The translations under genes and the position numbers were made by a program. Positions 51,087 through 63,001 of a stretch of 64,000 nucleotides of DNA are shown here, in pieces (the first letter of the stretch is position 1; the number at the start of each line of letters is the position of its first letter). The stretch is taken from the NCBI GenBank assembly GCA_951799405.1, contig OX637343.1, positions 13,742,524 through 13,806,523 on the forward strand, read 5' to 3'. Source of the stretch: Agapetus fuscipes (Eukaryota > Arthropoda > Insecta > Trichoptera > Glossosomatidae). The notes beneath the pieces are model-generated. The model ran no database searches. It was not told where the DNA came from and was given only the letters and a program-made list of their open reading frames with translations.

Positions 51087-51559
51087 CCTAAAAATAAATC
51101 GTAAAACTGTATAGAAAATTTAAGCTTAGATCGATTGGGGTAAGTTGTTCCGGGGAACAACCAGCCCCTTTGGAAGGGAACTTGTAGCCCCAAATTATAT
51201 TTTTGTACAAAACTGTCATGCTAGCAAATTAACAAATTCAATTGAAAAAAACATTCAAGCTATTAAATACCTCACTAATGCCACTTTAAAATTGGAAAGA
51301 TTCACATAAATCGGTCAATAATAAAGAAAAATAGACCAAAAAGTTTAAATACGAAAAAATTTACTAACGTGGTGTTCTAATAGCGTGGTGCACACAGCCA
51401 CTCGTCCGCCGCCGTCGAAGCAACTAAGATGGCCGCCAAATTGGCGCGTCACCTGATGCTTCAACGACGCACTTCACGTGTATTGCTATCGCTTTTCTTT
51501 ACAAAGTTATTACTGTCGGAACAACGTGCCCCGGGAACGTTCAGCCCCGGCCTCCCCTA

Positions 51560-53734
51560 CCTTCTCAAGTCCCCTGATTTCGATTTTGACTTGCAAGAAT
51601 ATCTATTTATCTCTCGCGGCTCCAAATAAGTCCTTATCCCTGTTCAATCTCGTGTATTACGGAGCCATGAGATCTGCGTCCTGCCGATACCTACTTTTCC
51701 CTAGATCCTTCATTCTGTGATCAAATCGCAGTAAATCAAAGCTCTATCAGTCTTGTGCATTAAAACGCTTGAGATGAAAGAAAAGTTAAAGTAAAATAAA
51801 GTTTTAAACTTTCACATTCATGGTCGATGTTCAATGATATAGTTTTTGTCGGGTTAGACAGTTAGTTGTTTTTTTTTCGTTCTTGTAAATAATGAATTTT
51901 CTTTAAGCTGGTTAAAAATTAGACATCAACTTTTATAAACAAGCACCAATACATATTTGTGCAAAGAACGTCAATTTTTTTAAGTCAAAATCGCTTCTGT
52001 AAACACGAGCAATTTAAGAATCGAAGTCCGTCAATGCAAGAAAAAAAAAACAAGAAACGATCATAGGACATTTCTAAAAAGAAAAAAAAAATGTTTTTCT
52101 CTATGAACGTGGTCTACAGTGGCCGCTAACGACCAAGCACCTTCTAAAAGTCAGCGGCATACCTGTCTGTGATAGATGACTGAGCCGTCGTGTATAATAC
52201 TCGTATATTTAGGTAGAACGTAACGACGTACACATCTCAAGTTATTATTTGTGATGTTACACTGTTGCGTAGTAATAACGATGCACTGCATTCATTAACA
52301 TCATATTGGGCAACACTTTTAATTACAGGCATTATGTGACGCAAGTGTCTAAAAAATGTACAAGAAAATGACAGGGGAGAGTGGTGTGTAATTGGACGAT
52401 TATCAAACATGCAATTTTAGTTAGGAAATACTTACAAAATTGTCATCTGCCTACGTACTTTGAAGAAATGAATACGTGACACTCCGTCTAAAGGTTCTTT
52501 ACACTCGAGAAAATATCCTCTAACGGAAAAAGACATGTTGCTGCTCGTTTAAATTACCCAAAGTAAATGGAAAAAATGTAAGAAATCTAAATCGCTCTCA
52601 AATAGGGATGTTTTTCTACATTTTTCACAGTGTTTTATACCCATGGTCCATGGTACTATTCGCACTTTTCACTTTTGGCACAAATAAATGTAAACCCCGA
52701 ATGCTCTTACAAGATCTTTCTTACACCTTCTAGCTTTTGTCTCTGTTGGTTTTGGGTATTTTTTCTGAATTAACTGCTCATATGAAATTCGAACTATCTC
52801 ACCGGTACAAAGACCTAGGTTACAAAATCAGTCAAATGCTTTATTACGCTAGTAGGTTGTGTGCATGGTTTTCTTCTTTACGTTTTTGTCGGTTCCACCC
52901 AACGATTACGATCTCTTTGGCGAACATGCTCTCCTGCAAACTTCGGTTGCCGATCTACTCCGTTATATTTCCCAGCCAGGACATGTGTCTCCTGCCGGCC
53001 TTCCTCGTCCCACAATTTTAAGTTGAAGAAGATGGTATTTTTCCCCATTCATTTTAACCCAATTGTAAATGTGCAAAATAATAGTATCGATAAATAATCA
53101 ATAGATTATCACCCTTGCTAAAGAGCTATAATTCTCCATTAAATCATTATAATATTAGCCGCCTTGCGTTGTAGTTGAATATTTTATGACACGTCCTCTA
53201 CACAAGTAGGACCCCTAGAGTGGTAGGTAAGTACGTGTACTCGTGTCTGTGTGAGATTTAAATCCTCGTCGGCTTTAAGGGACAAGCGGCGGCTTATATT
53301 GTGTTGGATTTACCGCCCGGCTATTTATTATTAGCGCATATTTACCGTCCGGCCGGGATTAGCTGGACCACCCGTATTTCCCACCCTCCTCCCTCCGTGC
53401 GACCCCCGCGATATCTCGGCTCGCCACTTCATAATGTAATTCACCCCCAAAATATTTTTTGTTTCAATTGTACAACCTACAAGTTAACCCCCACTTCCGC
53501 ACCATATTTTAGCTCGTGTACCCAACGCTCTTACCATGAACTTATAGGAGAAAATGAAATGATTGTGCCTTGGAGGTTTTTTCTAATTGAAAGCATTGGT
53601 TCCTTGACACAGCAAATCTTGGTGATAATAATAACAAAACTTCGATTTTTTTATTTTTTTTTTATTAAAATTCCTCTTCAAAAAATTTGAAATACTCAAC
53701 ATAGTTTGCCCTGAGTATTAGTGAACATATCTGT
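51560..53734. other. Unassigned AT-rich sequence
   Basis: About 2.2 kb with no supported gene. GC-rich patch at ~53310-53420 without coding signal. Confidence 0.35.
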
Positions 53735-54090
53735 CGTACTGGAGAGTTTCTTTCTGAGATTTTTTGCCGTGTTATATCGGAGCTGGCTTCAGGACGTTAC
53801 GCCCATGTGCGTGATGATGTGATAGATACAAGAATAATTAATTTATTTAGAAAGTACACATAATTTAAGCCCGCAGTTTTTGTGTGTTATCACATCTCAA
53901 AGGCCCTCTCAGAACACGGATAATGTGATATAACAACAGTTTAATCAGCATCACATCACGCTGAAGAAGCCCATCGCATACATGGGTAAAACGTCCGGAT
54001 GCACCAGCTACGATAGACCACGGCAGCAGCTCCAGGAAAAAAACTCTTAAGTGTCAATCACCGACCGTGTAAGCTTAAAACTATAACTAT
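53735..54090 (+). mobile_element. Penelope-like foldback family copy with CR1 tail inserted
   Basis: Diverged copy of 17202-17455: a left arm (GGAGCTGGCTTCAGGACGTT) and a right arm (CACGCTGAAGAAGCCCATCG, AAAACGTCCGGATGC). Between them, 53835-53935 matches the CR1/L2-like 3' tail (GTGTGTTATCACATCTC, GGCCCTCT). The hammerhead-like core at ~53961 keeps CTGAAGA, but GAAA is changed to AAAA. Confidence 0.55.
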
Positions 54091-54602
54091 TGTAGCCGGT
54101 ATCTGCGTTTCGAAATCCCTGAACAATATTTTTTCACTTGCTTTCATTCATATTATACATATTTGTAGACTGCTTGAGCCCTTGAGCTATTTACCTAAGG
54201 TATTTGATTATCTATTTTATTTTTCATTGTATTTCTAAACTGGTAGAATTGTTTCTCTTACCAAACAATTATCCCGCGTACAATATATTCCTTTACTCAT
54301 TCGTTGGCACGCTCCGCGCTGAAACGCCAAGGTTTGACTGTATTAGGCTAAAGTAAAATTATTATAGAGACAGCATTATCTGGGCCTTTGTTTTTAAATG
54401 CTATTCATTTCATTTTTTTGCTGTTCAGTAAACAGATTACGGGGTTTCGTGTAGCAGGCTGGCCGGTTGAATAACATTGTATTGTTTAAAGGCTATATTC
54501 GTTTTGTTTTCCCTCCCGGTAAATAAATTAGATATTCTGCTGAGGCTGTTCTTTTTGTTCGTTTTTTTTTATCGTAGAGCTCTATATTGTGCTATAACTA
54601 AG
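54091..54602. other. Unassigned sequence
   Basis: No supported feature. Confidence 0.35.
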
Positions 54603-54858
54603 TCATATTATATCATAAATATTTAAAAATATAAATGGTAAAACATTGTTTAATTCACTTTATTTTATTTGTTTATGCTCACAACCTTAACTATACGAGT
54701 CTGAAGCGTTACCACTAGACTACGGGCCAGTCACTTAACTTTTTTCAGGGAAAAATGGCAAGAGTTATTGAGTAAATGCTCATTTAACGTTTTTGTTTTA
54801 TTTTTTAGGTGGGAAATTTTTCATTTATTGTGAAGACTGAGTAATAATGTATAAATGA

Positions 54859-55155
54859 GTGTATAAAATTAAATGTAATGACTGTGAGGCTTTATATATT
54901 GGTGAGACAGGGAGATCAGTACGCACAAGATTTAAAGAACATTCCAGAGCACTCAGAGGCTTATCTGCATACTCTGAGATGGCAGACCATTGCATTGATA
55001 AAGACCATACTTTCGATATTACCAATGTAGAGGTAATGCACTCTGAGTGTGAAGTGAGGAGACTGATGGCTCTGGAAGCGTTGGAAATCTACAAAAATAA
55101 AAATAAAGACTTAGTGAATGTGCAGATTCCCTATGTTTCACCAATATTGCAATAA
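54859..55155 (+). pseudogene. Penelope-like GIY-YIG endonuclease domain
   Basis: 98 codons. YKIKCNDCEALYIGETGRSV carries the Y...YIG pair with the CxxC-type linker typical of Penelope nucleases; RTRFKEHSRAL has the catalytic-region Arg and a KEH motif; CIDKDHTFDITN follows, then RRLMALEALEIYK, where Glu is expected. The reverse transcriptase that should precede it is missing through 5' truncation. Read alone it cannot retrotranspose. The GTG at 54859 is simply where the open frame begins. Confidence 0.85.
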
Positions 55156-55385
55156 TTTGTTTTTTATTTGTTATTACTATTATTATTTTTATTTAACTAA
55201 CATATTTTATTTTTATTGTATTCAAATTTTTAATTTCATTATACCTAACAATAATGCATTTTTGAATCTTACATTTGTGTTTAAAAAAATTTTTGTCTAT
55301 GAATTTTGCTTTTGTTTTGGGAAAAAAAGTTGTTTTGAAAATTGTTTTGAAAATTATTTTATAAAAATATATTTGTAACCATTCT

Positions 55386-55423
55386 GCTCTTGAAGATGCC
55401 TCATTAGGCGAAAATATTCGAGC
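55386..55423 (+). ncRNA. Hammerhead-ribozyme-like motif, probably inactive
   Basis: GCTC, TTGAAGA, stem GCCT/AGGC with loop CATT, GAAA, AATATT palindrome, C, GAGC. The first and last four bases pair as stem I. The core opens with T where C is required, so cleavage is doubtful. Confidence 0.5.
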
Positions 55424-55545
55424 ATAAACAAATAAAATAAAGTGAATTAAAACAATGTTTTACCATTTATATTTTTAAATATTTATAAAAATGGACTTTC
55501 ACTGTGTTAACAGATCAACACTAAAAAATATCATATTATATCATA

Positions 55546-56256
55546 TTAATTTTCAATGAGTTCGTCTCAGGATTGGTCTTCGATGTTTTTTGAACCAATA
55601 TCATGTTGAATGCATATTATCAAATTCCTCCAGTCCCATGTATTAACATCTTAGTCAAATCGCCTTCTCTGCCTACACCTTTCCACTTGCATCCATCTGA
55701 TTATTCTTTTAAGTAACGGTACCGGCGATTCTACCTAACTCATCAAAGGAATGTTTTGAGGTCTGGGTGTCCTCTATGTTTTATCTTTACGAATCTGTAG
55801 TACACTCTCACAGGGACGGCAGTTTTTCCTAATGTTTGTGTGTTGCAGTTTTCTCAACAGATATTTTGATCGTGTGATTGCGAAGGTTAGAAAAAAATCC
55901 ACTTCTACCGTACATGCACACATAATATATTTGTATGAATTGTATTCTTTTCCTTTCACGTCCGTAGTCAGTTGGGTAAATCCCGGGCTTTGTTCACTGT
56001 CAATCCTTGCTTTCATTATCACTCACCCTTTCACTGTTGCCTTCTGTGTAAGGAGGGATATGTGACCGGCTAAATATTTGTTTCTACACATGCAATAACG
56101 GCTGTTGTTCGACAGTTCTGTCCTCACGTCACCCTAGTCTCCCCGGTGCCTCGGCTGACACGTCTTCCGTGCTACTTTTTAAAAGCCAATGAAATTTGTT
56201 TTTTATTTTTATTGTACTAAACAAAAATTATTTAAAAACATATTTAAAATATCGAT
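55546..56256. other. Unassigned sequence
   Basis: No supported gene or repeat. Confidence 0.35.
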
Positions 56257-56464
56257 ACCTTTAAGGTAAAACTGAATAAGGAACATACTACGCCAACATG
56301 GGTTTCTCACAAAATGCATGTTTTTTCCTATTTTATTTGAGAGAAAACACTAAAATAGTGTGATGATCCTGTTGTGTTACGATGAGAATTTTTACCCAAT
56401 ATTTTTTTGATCCACGAGTTTTCCAATCAGTTAATCAGCGTCAATTCAGTTTTACCTTTAAGGT
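56257..56464. mobile_element. Short MITE, ~208 bp
   Basis: Inverted ends ACCTTTAAGGTAAAACTGAA and, in reverse from the right, ACCTTAAAGGTAAAACTGAA (20 of 21 bases). No coding capacity. Target duplication not clear. Confidence 0.6.
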
Positions 56465-56724
56465 GGCGATATGTAGGTAAACATCATTGCAGAAAGAAGA
56501 AAAAAATGCTTTCTGAATTATCTGAAGATATTATTGTGATTGGATGAGTAACAATGAAATGGGAGTGACCATGGAATACAGAGCTTTGATTGGTCTGAAA
56601 AATAATTGGTTTATTCACTGAAATCGTTATTTACACCAATCGAGCTTCTATCTATTATGTTCTTCCCCCTTCAGAGGTAGAGGAGCTTTTATCACTGATC
56701 TGACGAATTTACTTCCGTAGTATT

Positions 56725-57000
56725 TTCACTGACTGTAACTGTAACTCTGTCGCCATTCCGCTAGGGGAAGCCAGAGCCTCTGCAGTGCTGCCTCCATTTT
56801 TTCCTATACCCCGACATACCTCTTTCAATTCATTCATATCCGTCACCCTTTTCATGCATTTTCTTCTTTAACGCTAACTTTGTATATCCCATTCTTTCAC
56901 AATCTCCTCAATCTGATCACTCCATACTTTTCTCGGTCGTCCCTTTAATCTTTTTCCTTTTGTCAGTCTATCATCATTCATTCTTTCCACATGCTTTTCG
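56725..57000 (-). pseudogene. LINE 3'-terminal fragment
   Basis: In reverse matches 35965-36240: ERMNDDRLTK region, a GRPRKVWSDQIEEIVKEW region, CCTAGCGGAATGGCGACAG and a GTTACAGTTACAG tail. Small indels break the frame. The RWFGHVERM start is where truncation falls. Confidence 0.8.
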
Positions 57001-57391
57001 AAAACAGTCTCTGGTTAAATCACCCTTGAAACTTGTTTTTTCTATCATGACATTACGCGCAGCTTTACATGAGTTATTATGTATTTTTCACTTAGCGTCG
57101 CTGATTTATTCAAAGATTTCCCGCGGCGTCCCGGGAGCACTACGATGATATATATCATTACAGTGGGTAACCCGTGTAAGGCTGCGTGCACCGCTCTTGT
57201 CACATGGGCTGTACATCACACGCTACCATATGGAACATTCTTTACGCACGTCCTCCGAGACTTGGGAAAACAATCTGGAGAGAAACGCTGAGATAGATAT
57301 ACCTACATTTGTATGTCTATAGAATATGTGGTCATGGAAATGAAGGTGATTTGAAAAGTTTAAGAATGTTGTAAACGATGTGTTTTTAGTG
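57001..57391. other. Unassigned sequence
   Basis: No supported gene. Confidence 0.35.
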
Positions 57392-57465
57392 TCTAATTGG
57401 TCACGCCAAGTGGACAGGCATTAGTGTCGAAGTCGTCTGCAAAAAAGGACAAAGCTAATATAATA
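57392..57465. repeat. Direct repeat, left copy
   Basis: About 74 bp (TCTAATTGGTCACGCCAAG ... GACAAAGCTAATATAAT) repeated at 57795-57870 with a few changes; a SINE1 lies between. Confidence 0.75.
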
Positions 57466-57475
57466 ATAATTTCTT

Positions 57476-57794
57476 GGACCGGTCCGTAGTCCAGTGGCAA
57501 CACTTCGGACTCGTAAATGGAAGGTTGTGGATTCGAATCCCGGCGAAGCACTAAAAATATACCATTCATATTTCCAAATGTGCTCTTCGCTGGGTTGAAT
57601 AATTCATAAACCTTTACCAAAGACCGGTCACTGAAAGGTCCATCCAGCCTTACAGCAACTGGGTCTTGCTTGAGTATTGGCGCTTTATAGCGACGACCAA
57701 GCTCGTACACCTCTGCGGCACTACAACAAGTGTCATAGACTTCTAGAGTCTCTAGAATCTAGGGAGACTCCCGCACAGGATTTCTTTAAAAAAA
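57476..57794 (+). mobile_element. SINE1 (tRNA-derived SINE), full-length
   Basis: Head GGACCGGTCCGTAGTCCAGT, B-box GGATTCGAATCCCGG, a body ending CCCGCACAGGATTTCTTT and an A-run. The best-preserved copy in the window. Confidence 0.88.
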
Positions 57795-57870
57795 TCTAAT
57801 GGGCCACCCCAAGTGGAAAGGCATTAGTGTCGTAGTCGTCTGCAAAAAAGAAGGACAAAGCTAATACAAT
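57795..57870. repeat. Direct repeat, right copy
   Basis: Partner of 57392-57465; includes a 3 bp insertion within AAAAAAGAAGGAC. Confidence 0.75.
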
Positions 57871-58532
57871 GATGGCGAAGTATAGGTGTCTTTTCTCCTT
57901 AAATACGCGTTGATTGTGTTGTGTATGGCTTTATTAAAGGATGACGAGACCCCGGCAGGAGACAAATGTCTCAGCTGGGAAATATAAAGGTGTGGACCGA
58001 AATCCGATGTGTGGATGAGCTGTAGTAAACGGCACAGAGCAGAGGCAAGTTCGCCGAAGTGATCGCCAACGTGAAGGCACATAGTAGTGAAGGCATTGAG
58101 TAATAACCTACATAACGTAACGAGGAGCAGAAACTAACTGACTGCATTGATACATACTATCTACCACATTTGTCTCAGTCCTGTCAAACGTTGCAGTTGT
58201 GTAGTCATACAAAACATGTTTTTAAGCCTCAAATTTGATGTTTTCTTGCTTTTTCCATTTTGTGTGTTGACACCCAATTATAATTTATGCCATAATGTCT
58301 TAAAATAATGCATTTTTCCTTCAAAATTTGTCAATTTTATCGATCACAAGATTTATACCGCACGCGTCTATGTTCGGACTGCTCCGGGCATGCGTACGCA
58401 TGCGGCAATGTTGCCACCTTTCTAGAAACATTTTTACACATGTTTTTTTGTACACATGAAAATGCAACTGTAAAGTTCTTTGTTCTCTTTCTTACTAATG
58501 ACCATTTTCGTATGTAGGTGGAAACAGATATA
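57871..58532. other. Unassigned sequence
   Basis: No supported gene. Confidence 0.35.
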
Positions 58533-58544
58533 CAGGTATGTATA

Positions 58545-61292
58545 TTCTTCTTCTTCTTCCTTAGCCATCTCTCCACTGCTGGATATAGGCCTCTTCCATG
58601 TTTCTCCACTCCTTTCTATCCTGTGCCCTCTGAATCCATTTCCGCCCCGCGACTGGAACAATGTCATCTGACCATCTTTTTTGTGGTCTGCCGACGCTTC
58701 TTTTATCTTCCCATGGTCGCCACTTGAGGATTTTCGTTGCCCATCGGTTGTCATCTCGTCTTGCCATATGGCCTGCCCATTGCCATTTTAGTTTTGCAAT
58801 ACGATCCATGATGTCTGTGACTTTTGTTAGGTGTCTGATGTCTTCGTTTCTTTTTCTATCTTTAAGACTTATTCCCAACATCCGTCTTTCCATGGATCGT
58901 TGTGAGCACTTTAATTTATGGACGCTCACTGCGGTTAGCGAGATGGTTTCTAGGCCATATGTTGTCACAGGGAGGATGCAAGTCTCGTAGATCTTTCTCT
59001 TTAGGTTCATTGGGATGTCTTTATTTTCGAGTATGTGCTTTAATTTTCCAAAAGCTGCCCAGCCCAATCCTATTCGTCTGGGTATCTCTGCAGTTTGGTT
59101 TTCCTTTCCCATTTTGATCTTGTGTCCAAGGTAGATACGAGTATATTCGTTTACAGCCTCTATGTGTTTGTTGTTGATGTTTAGGCTTTCGTTTGTTGGG
59201 CTCATAATTTTTGTTTTACTGATGTTCATTTCAAGACCAATTTTCAGAGAGGTTTCATGCAGTTCTTTGATCATACTCTTCAGCTCTTCGATGTCTTTGC
59301 TTATAAGCACTATGTCGTCGGCAAAACGGAGGTGGTTCAGGTAAACTCCATCAATTTTGATCCCTTTGTTGTCCCAATTCATCATTTTAAAAATATTCTC
59401 CAGGGCCAGCGTAAACAATTTAGGAGATATAGTGTCCCCTTGTCGAACTCCTCGCTTAATGTTTATTTTATCAGTTCTTGTTTCGTCGTCTAGTTTAATA
59501 TCCATTGTGGCATGATCATATATAAATTTAATGAGCCTTGAATATCTGGAGTCGATTCTTGCGTCGTTTAGAGCCTGTATGATAGCCCATGGTTCTACAG
59601 AATCGAAAGCTTTTTTGTAGTCCACAAAAGCCAGATGAATTGGGATTTTGTATTCAGTTGTCTTCTCAATCAGTAAACGGACAGTCTGGATGTGATCAGT
59701 TGTTCCAAAACCCTTTCTAAACCCTGCTTGTTCAACCGGTTGGTACATGTCAAGTTTTTGTGTTAAACGATTTGTTAAGATCTTTGTAAGCAATTTATAC
59801 AGGTGGGACAGTAAGCTTATTGGTCGATAATTCTCCAAATCTTCCGGATCTCCTTTTTTGAATAATAGTACCACTTCAGCATTTTGCCAGTTTTCTGGTA
59901 TGGCTTCTAATTCAATGCATTTATTTAGAAGTATTTTCACGGCTTCATTTAATTTTTTGCAGCCCATCTTTAAAATATCATTTGTAATTTTGTCTTCTCC
60001 TGGAGCTTTATTTTTCTTCATGTATTTTAGAGCATTTTCCATCTCCTCGTGAGTTATTTCTGGTACATCTTCTGATCCCACGTTAAGTATTACGGTATTT
60101 TGTGATTGGTTTATATTTTGTGTTTTAGATGTATATAGGTCAGTGTAGAATTCATGAATCGCTCCAGTGATCTCGGCCTTATCGTTTAATGTCCTGCCAT
60201 TTTTGTCTTTCACTTTAGTAATATTTTTCTTTCCTTCCGCGTTATTTCTCCTTAAAACCTTCATATTTTTGTTTGACTCTATTGTCTTTGTAATAAGCTC
60301 GTTATTAAATTTTCGTAGATCCTTTCTCACCTCTCTTTTGATTGTTTTATTTATTTCTTTATATTCGATGGTGTCTCTGCCCATACTTTTTCTTTTTTCC
60401 ATAAGTGTTATTGTATTTGCAGATAGTTTGTTATTTTTATTTTTCTGTTTAAATGAAAGAGTCTTTACGACTGTTTGAAAATCTGAAGTAATCTTTTCTG
60501 TTAAGTCGTTTAATCCCATGTTGTTTAGATTTGTTAGGGGTTCCAATTTGTCTTTCATTTTTGTATTAAATGTTGCCCTTTGGTGCTTGATCATTTCCAC
60601 TGTGGGTTGTTTTTTGTTCTTTTTATTTACCATATTATATCTCTCAGTCTTAGTGTTTATCTTAAATGTTGCTCTTACTAGTCTATGATCGCTGCCCGTA
60701 TTAAAACGGTTTAAAACTGATACGTCTTTGCAAGTTTTTAAGTTGTCTGTGAAAATATAATCAATCTCGTTTTTTGTCTTGCCATCTGGGCTCTTCCAAG
60801 TCCATTTTCTTTGGTTTTGTTTTTTGAAAAATGTATTTGTACAGTAGAGTTGTTCGCTTTGAAGGTATTCCACGAGAGTTTCTCCTCTCTCATTTCTTTT
60901 GCCAAGTCCGAACATTCCGATATATTCTGGGTCTCCTTGTTTTTTCTCTCCAACCTTAGCATTAAAGTCACCCATTAAGATTGTTAACCTAGCCTTTTCC
61001 ATGTTTTTTGCCCTTGTGATATCTTCATAAAATGTTTCTATTTCTTCATCATCTGCTGTACTTGTGGGAGCATAGGCCTGTATGATTTGTATTTTAAACT
61101 TTTTATTTATTTCCAGGACTACGTATAGTACCCTGGGTGATATATTAATCATTTTAGTTATTTTATTCTTAATGTTTTTATTTATCATGATGGCGACTCC
61201 TCCAGCCGAGGATTGTGAGTTATTTCTAAACAGTATATGTCCTGATGGAAGTGTTACCGATTCTTCTCCTTTTTGTGTACTATGTATATTAT
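58545..61292 (-). mobile_element. RTE-type LINE, 5'-truncated
   Basis: About 2.75 kb. The 3' UTR is almost absent: the stop is followed directly by GAA units. CAGGTATGTATA (58533-58544) and CAGGTAAGTATA (61293-61304) flank it, one mismatch in 12. The single long frame is open end to end, lacking only the start of the endonuclease. Confidence 0.85.
58561..61188 (-). pseudogene. RTE-type endonuclease-reverse transcriptase, N-terminally truncated
   Basis: Nicks target DNA and copies element RNA onto it. 875 codons from the first Met; the frame is open a further ~100 bp upstream (SVTLPSGHILF, SSAGGVAI) to the insertion edge. APE endonuclease: LMGDFNAKVG (73-76), NEIDYIF and GSDHRLV (166-169). 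RT: APGEDKITNDIL, LENYRPISLL, motif A HLAFVDYKKAFDSV (Asp 523), motif B GVRQGDTISPKLF, and FADD at 622-625. The C-terminus carries KWQWAGHMARR and GRPQKRW, as in RTE elements. The first ~50 residues of the endonuclease are missing, so it is probably defective despite no internal stop. Confidence 0.88.
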
Positions 61293-61304
61293 CAGGTAAG
61301 TATA

Positions 61305-62741
61305 TTGTCTATTTTCGTTAAAATAATTTCTAGTCTACATATATCATAAGTCAATGGGTCAAAGAGTGGCTTTATTATTAATTATATGTGAGCAAGTTCA
61401 ATTGGTTGTAAGGGTTTCCCTCTTTTCCAAATTACAATTGAATCCTTACATTGTCTACAAAAAACATTTTTTTTGAGAAGTGAAATATTTAATTGTGTAA
61501 TATGAAGAATGTCGCACAAGTTGGTCCATCCCACACCGCTTACACAACATGTGACTCACACACAGGAGATGCTTCTATTTTCGTTAGAAATTTTCACGGT
61601 TACAACTCACAACAACCATCTGTGCTGAATAAGCGCTTGTGCCGCTCGTTTTTTTCCTCCTCACTATACCAGCGCAAATAAATAAATAAAGCACACTCGT
61701 ACAAAAAGGTCAGTTTTTCTCGGAAAAGTGGACGTATGTGTAATTTCTCTCCCTCTGGAATACGGCCAATGATGTTTTAATTTAAATCTCGTGTAGCGGC
61801 TAATTTTTACATTTATTTTTTCTTTACTCGAGTTTCATGAAAATAGTTAATTTTTCCATGCAAGATTGTGAACGTCGTCAATTTCATTATTTAAAACTAT
61901 TTATTGTTTTTGAATAATGAATATTAACACACTTCTTAAATGAACCAAAGGATTTTATCCAAGCGATTTTAATGTTTGTTTTTCTTTGTCAATGTATTTT
62001 TTTACATTAATAATTAAAATATGTATTTGTCTTCTTCTTTGTCGACCTCATTTGACGTCCTCTATTTGCCATAGCTGGTCACATCTTGGGCAACTGTTTC
62101 CTGGTACCCTAAGCGTCCAATTAATTATTAATTTATCGTGTGAAGGACGGTATTTTTTTTCATGTGTCTTTTCTGAATTTTTAGAAAGAAAATAAAATCA
62201 TTGAAATTGTTTTTTCCCACCAACTCTTCATCGTCAAATACGAAAATAATAATGAACCAAATAAATCAAATATCTACTTAACTATTAAGTAAGTGTTAGT
62301 AAGTCACCAAGATTTTTTTTGTATTTCAACATTTTTCCGTTGTACCTACCTAATTATTTTCAGTAAAAAAAATATTTTATGAGTCACGTTTTTCTGTTTC
62401 TTCTTTCGCCTCAGAATATTTTTAATTCTATCATTAATCTTTGTAACGTTTAAAACTATTTTCTCTCCCAAGAATAATAATTGCAGTGTAATTTATTTTT
62501 CTGTTAAAATACCTCTGGCATATGTTATTGTACAAGCCAGTCTTTGTCATCGGTTTGTAGTTAATCTATGAGTCGTCCTGGCTTTCAGCTCAAGGTGGTT
62601 TCCTAAGGAGAAATTAAAAATGAGTAAAACGTACACTGGGTAGTAGTATGTATTTAATTAAAAAATCTAGTCCATGCCTATTAATGTGTGTTGAAAAAAT
62701 GACAGCATTTAAAAAAAAACTTTAACAGGTTTATTTCTTTC
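61305..62741. other. Unassigned AT-rich sequence
   Basis: No supported gene. Confidence 0.4.
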
Positions 62742-63001
62742 AAATCTAATCTAATCTAATCTAAGCTGCAAAGATATAAATCATTTAAGATTCATATTAA
62801 ATGCATTCCCACAAGCAGACATGTATAATTTCGGGCTAACACGTGCCGCATGTGGACCTACAATATAAAAACCCAATCTCAAATGAACATAAGCCCTGCA
62901 ACTCTTGCCGTCCTTCCCTGAAACAGGGGTGACATTGGCAAAGTGAACCATTTTTTACAGTATGGGTGGTCAGCCGCATACCAACCTATAAGTCAAGGAA
63001 C
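62742..63001 (-). repeat. GTR repeat, full-length
   Basis: In reverse TTCCTTGACTTATAGG to GCAGCTTAGATTAGATTAGA, about 260 bp; closest to the copy at 30631. Confidence 0.88.

Larger units (their letters stand above)
45455..51557 (-). mobile_element. Tigger/pogo-like transposon, large and decayed
   Basis: Left end GGGGAGACCGGGGCTGAA; right end in reverse GGGGAGGCCGGGGCTGAA, with 24 of the first 26 bases agreeing. TA lies outside both ends (45453-45454 and 51558-51559). Subterminal motifs of the type GGGGCAAGTTGT(G/T)CC recur near 45660-45700 and 51135-51180. The coding remnant on the minus strand near the right end is a Tigger-type transposase. The interior holds a LINE fragment and a tandem GTR array. 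Confidence 0.72.
54618..55530 (+). mobile_element. Penelope-like element, 5'-truncated with inverted terminal segment
   Basis: A 15 bp duplication (TCATATTATATCATA at 54603-54617 and 55531-55545) flanks 913 bp. The first ~62 bp (54618-54680) are an inverted copy of 55423-55488. The body holds a GIY-YIG nuclease frame and the 3' end a hammerhead-like core. An inverted 5' terminal segment is the arrangement reported for Penelope-like elements. 54690-54735 also contains a scrap resembling SINE1 in reverse. Confidence 0.82.
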
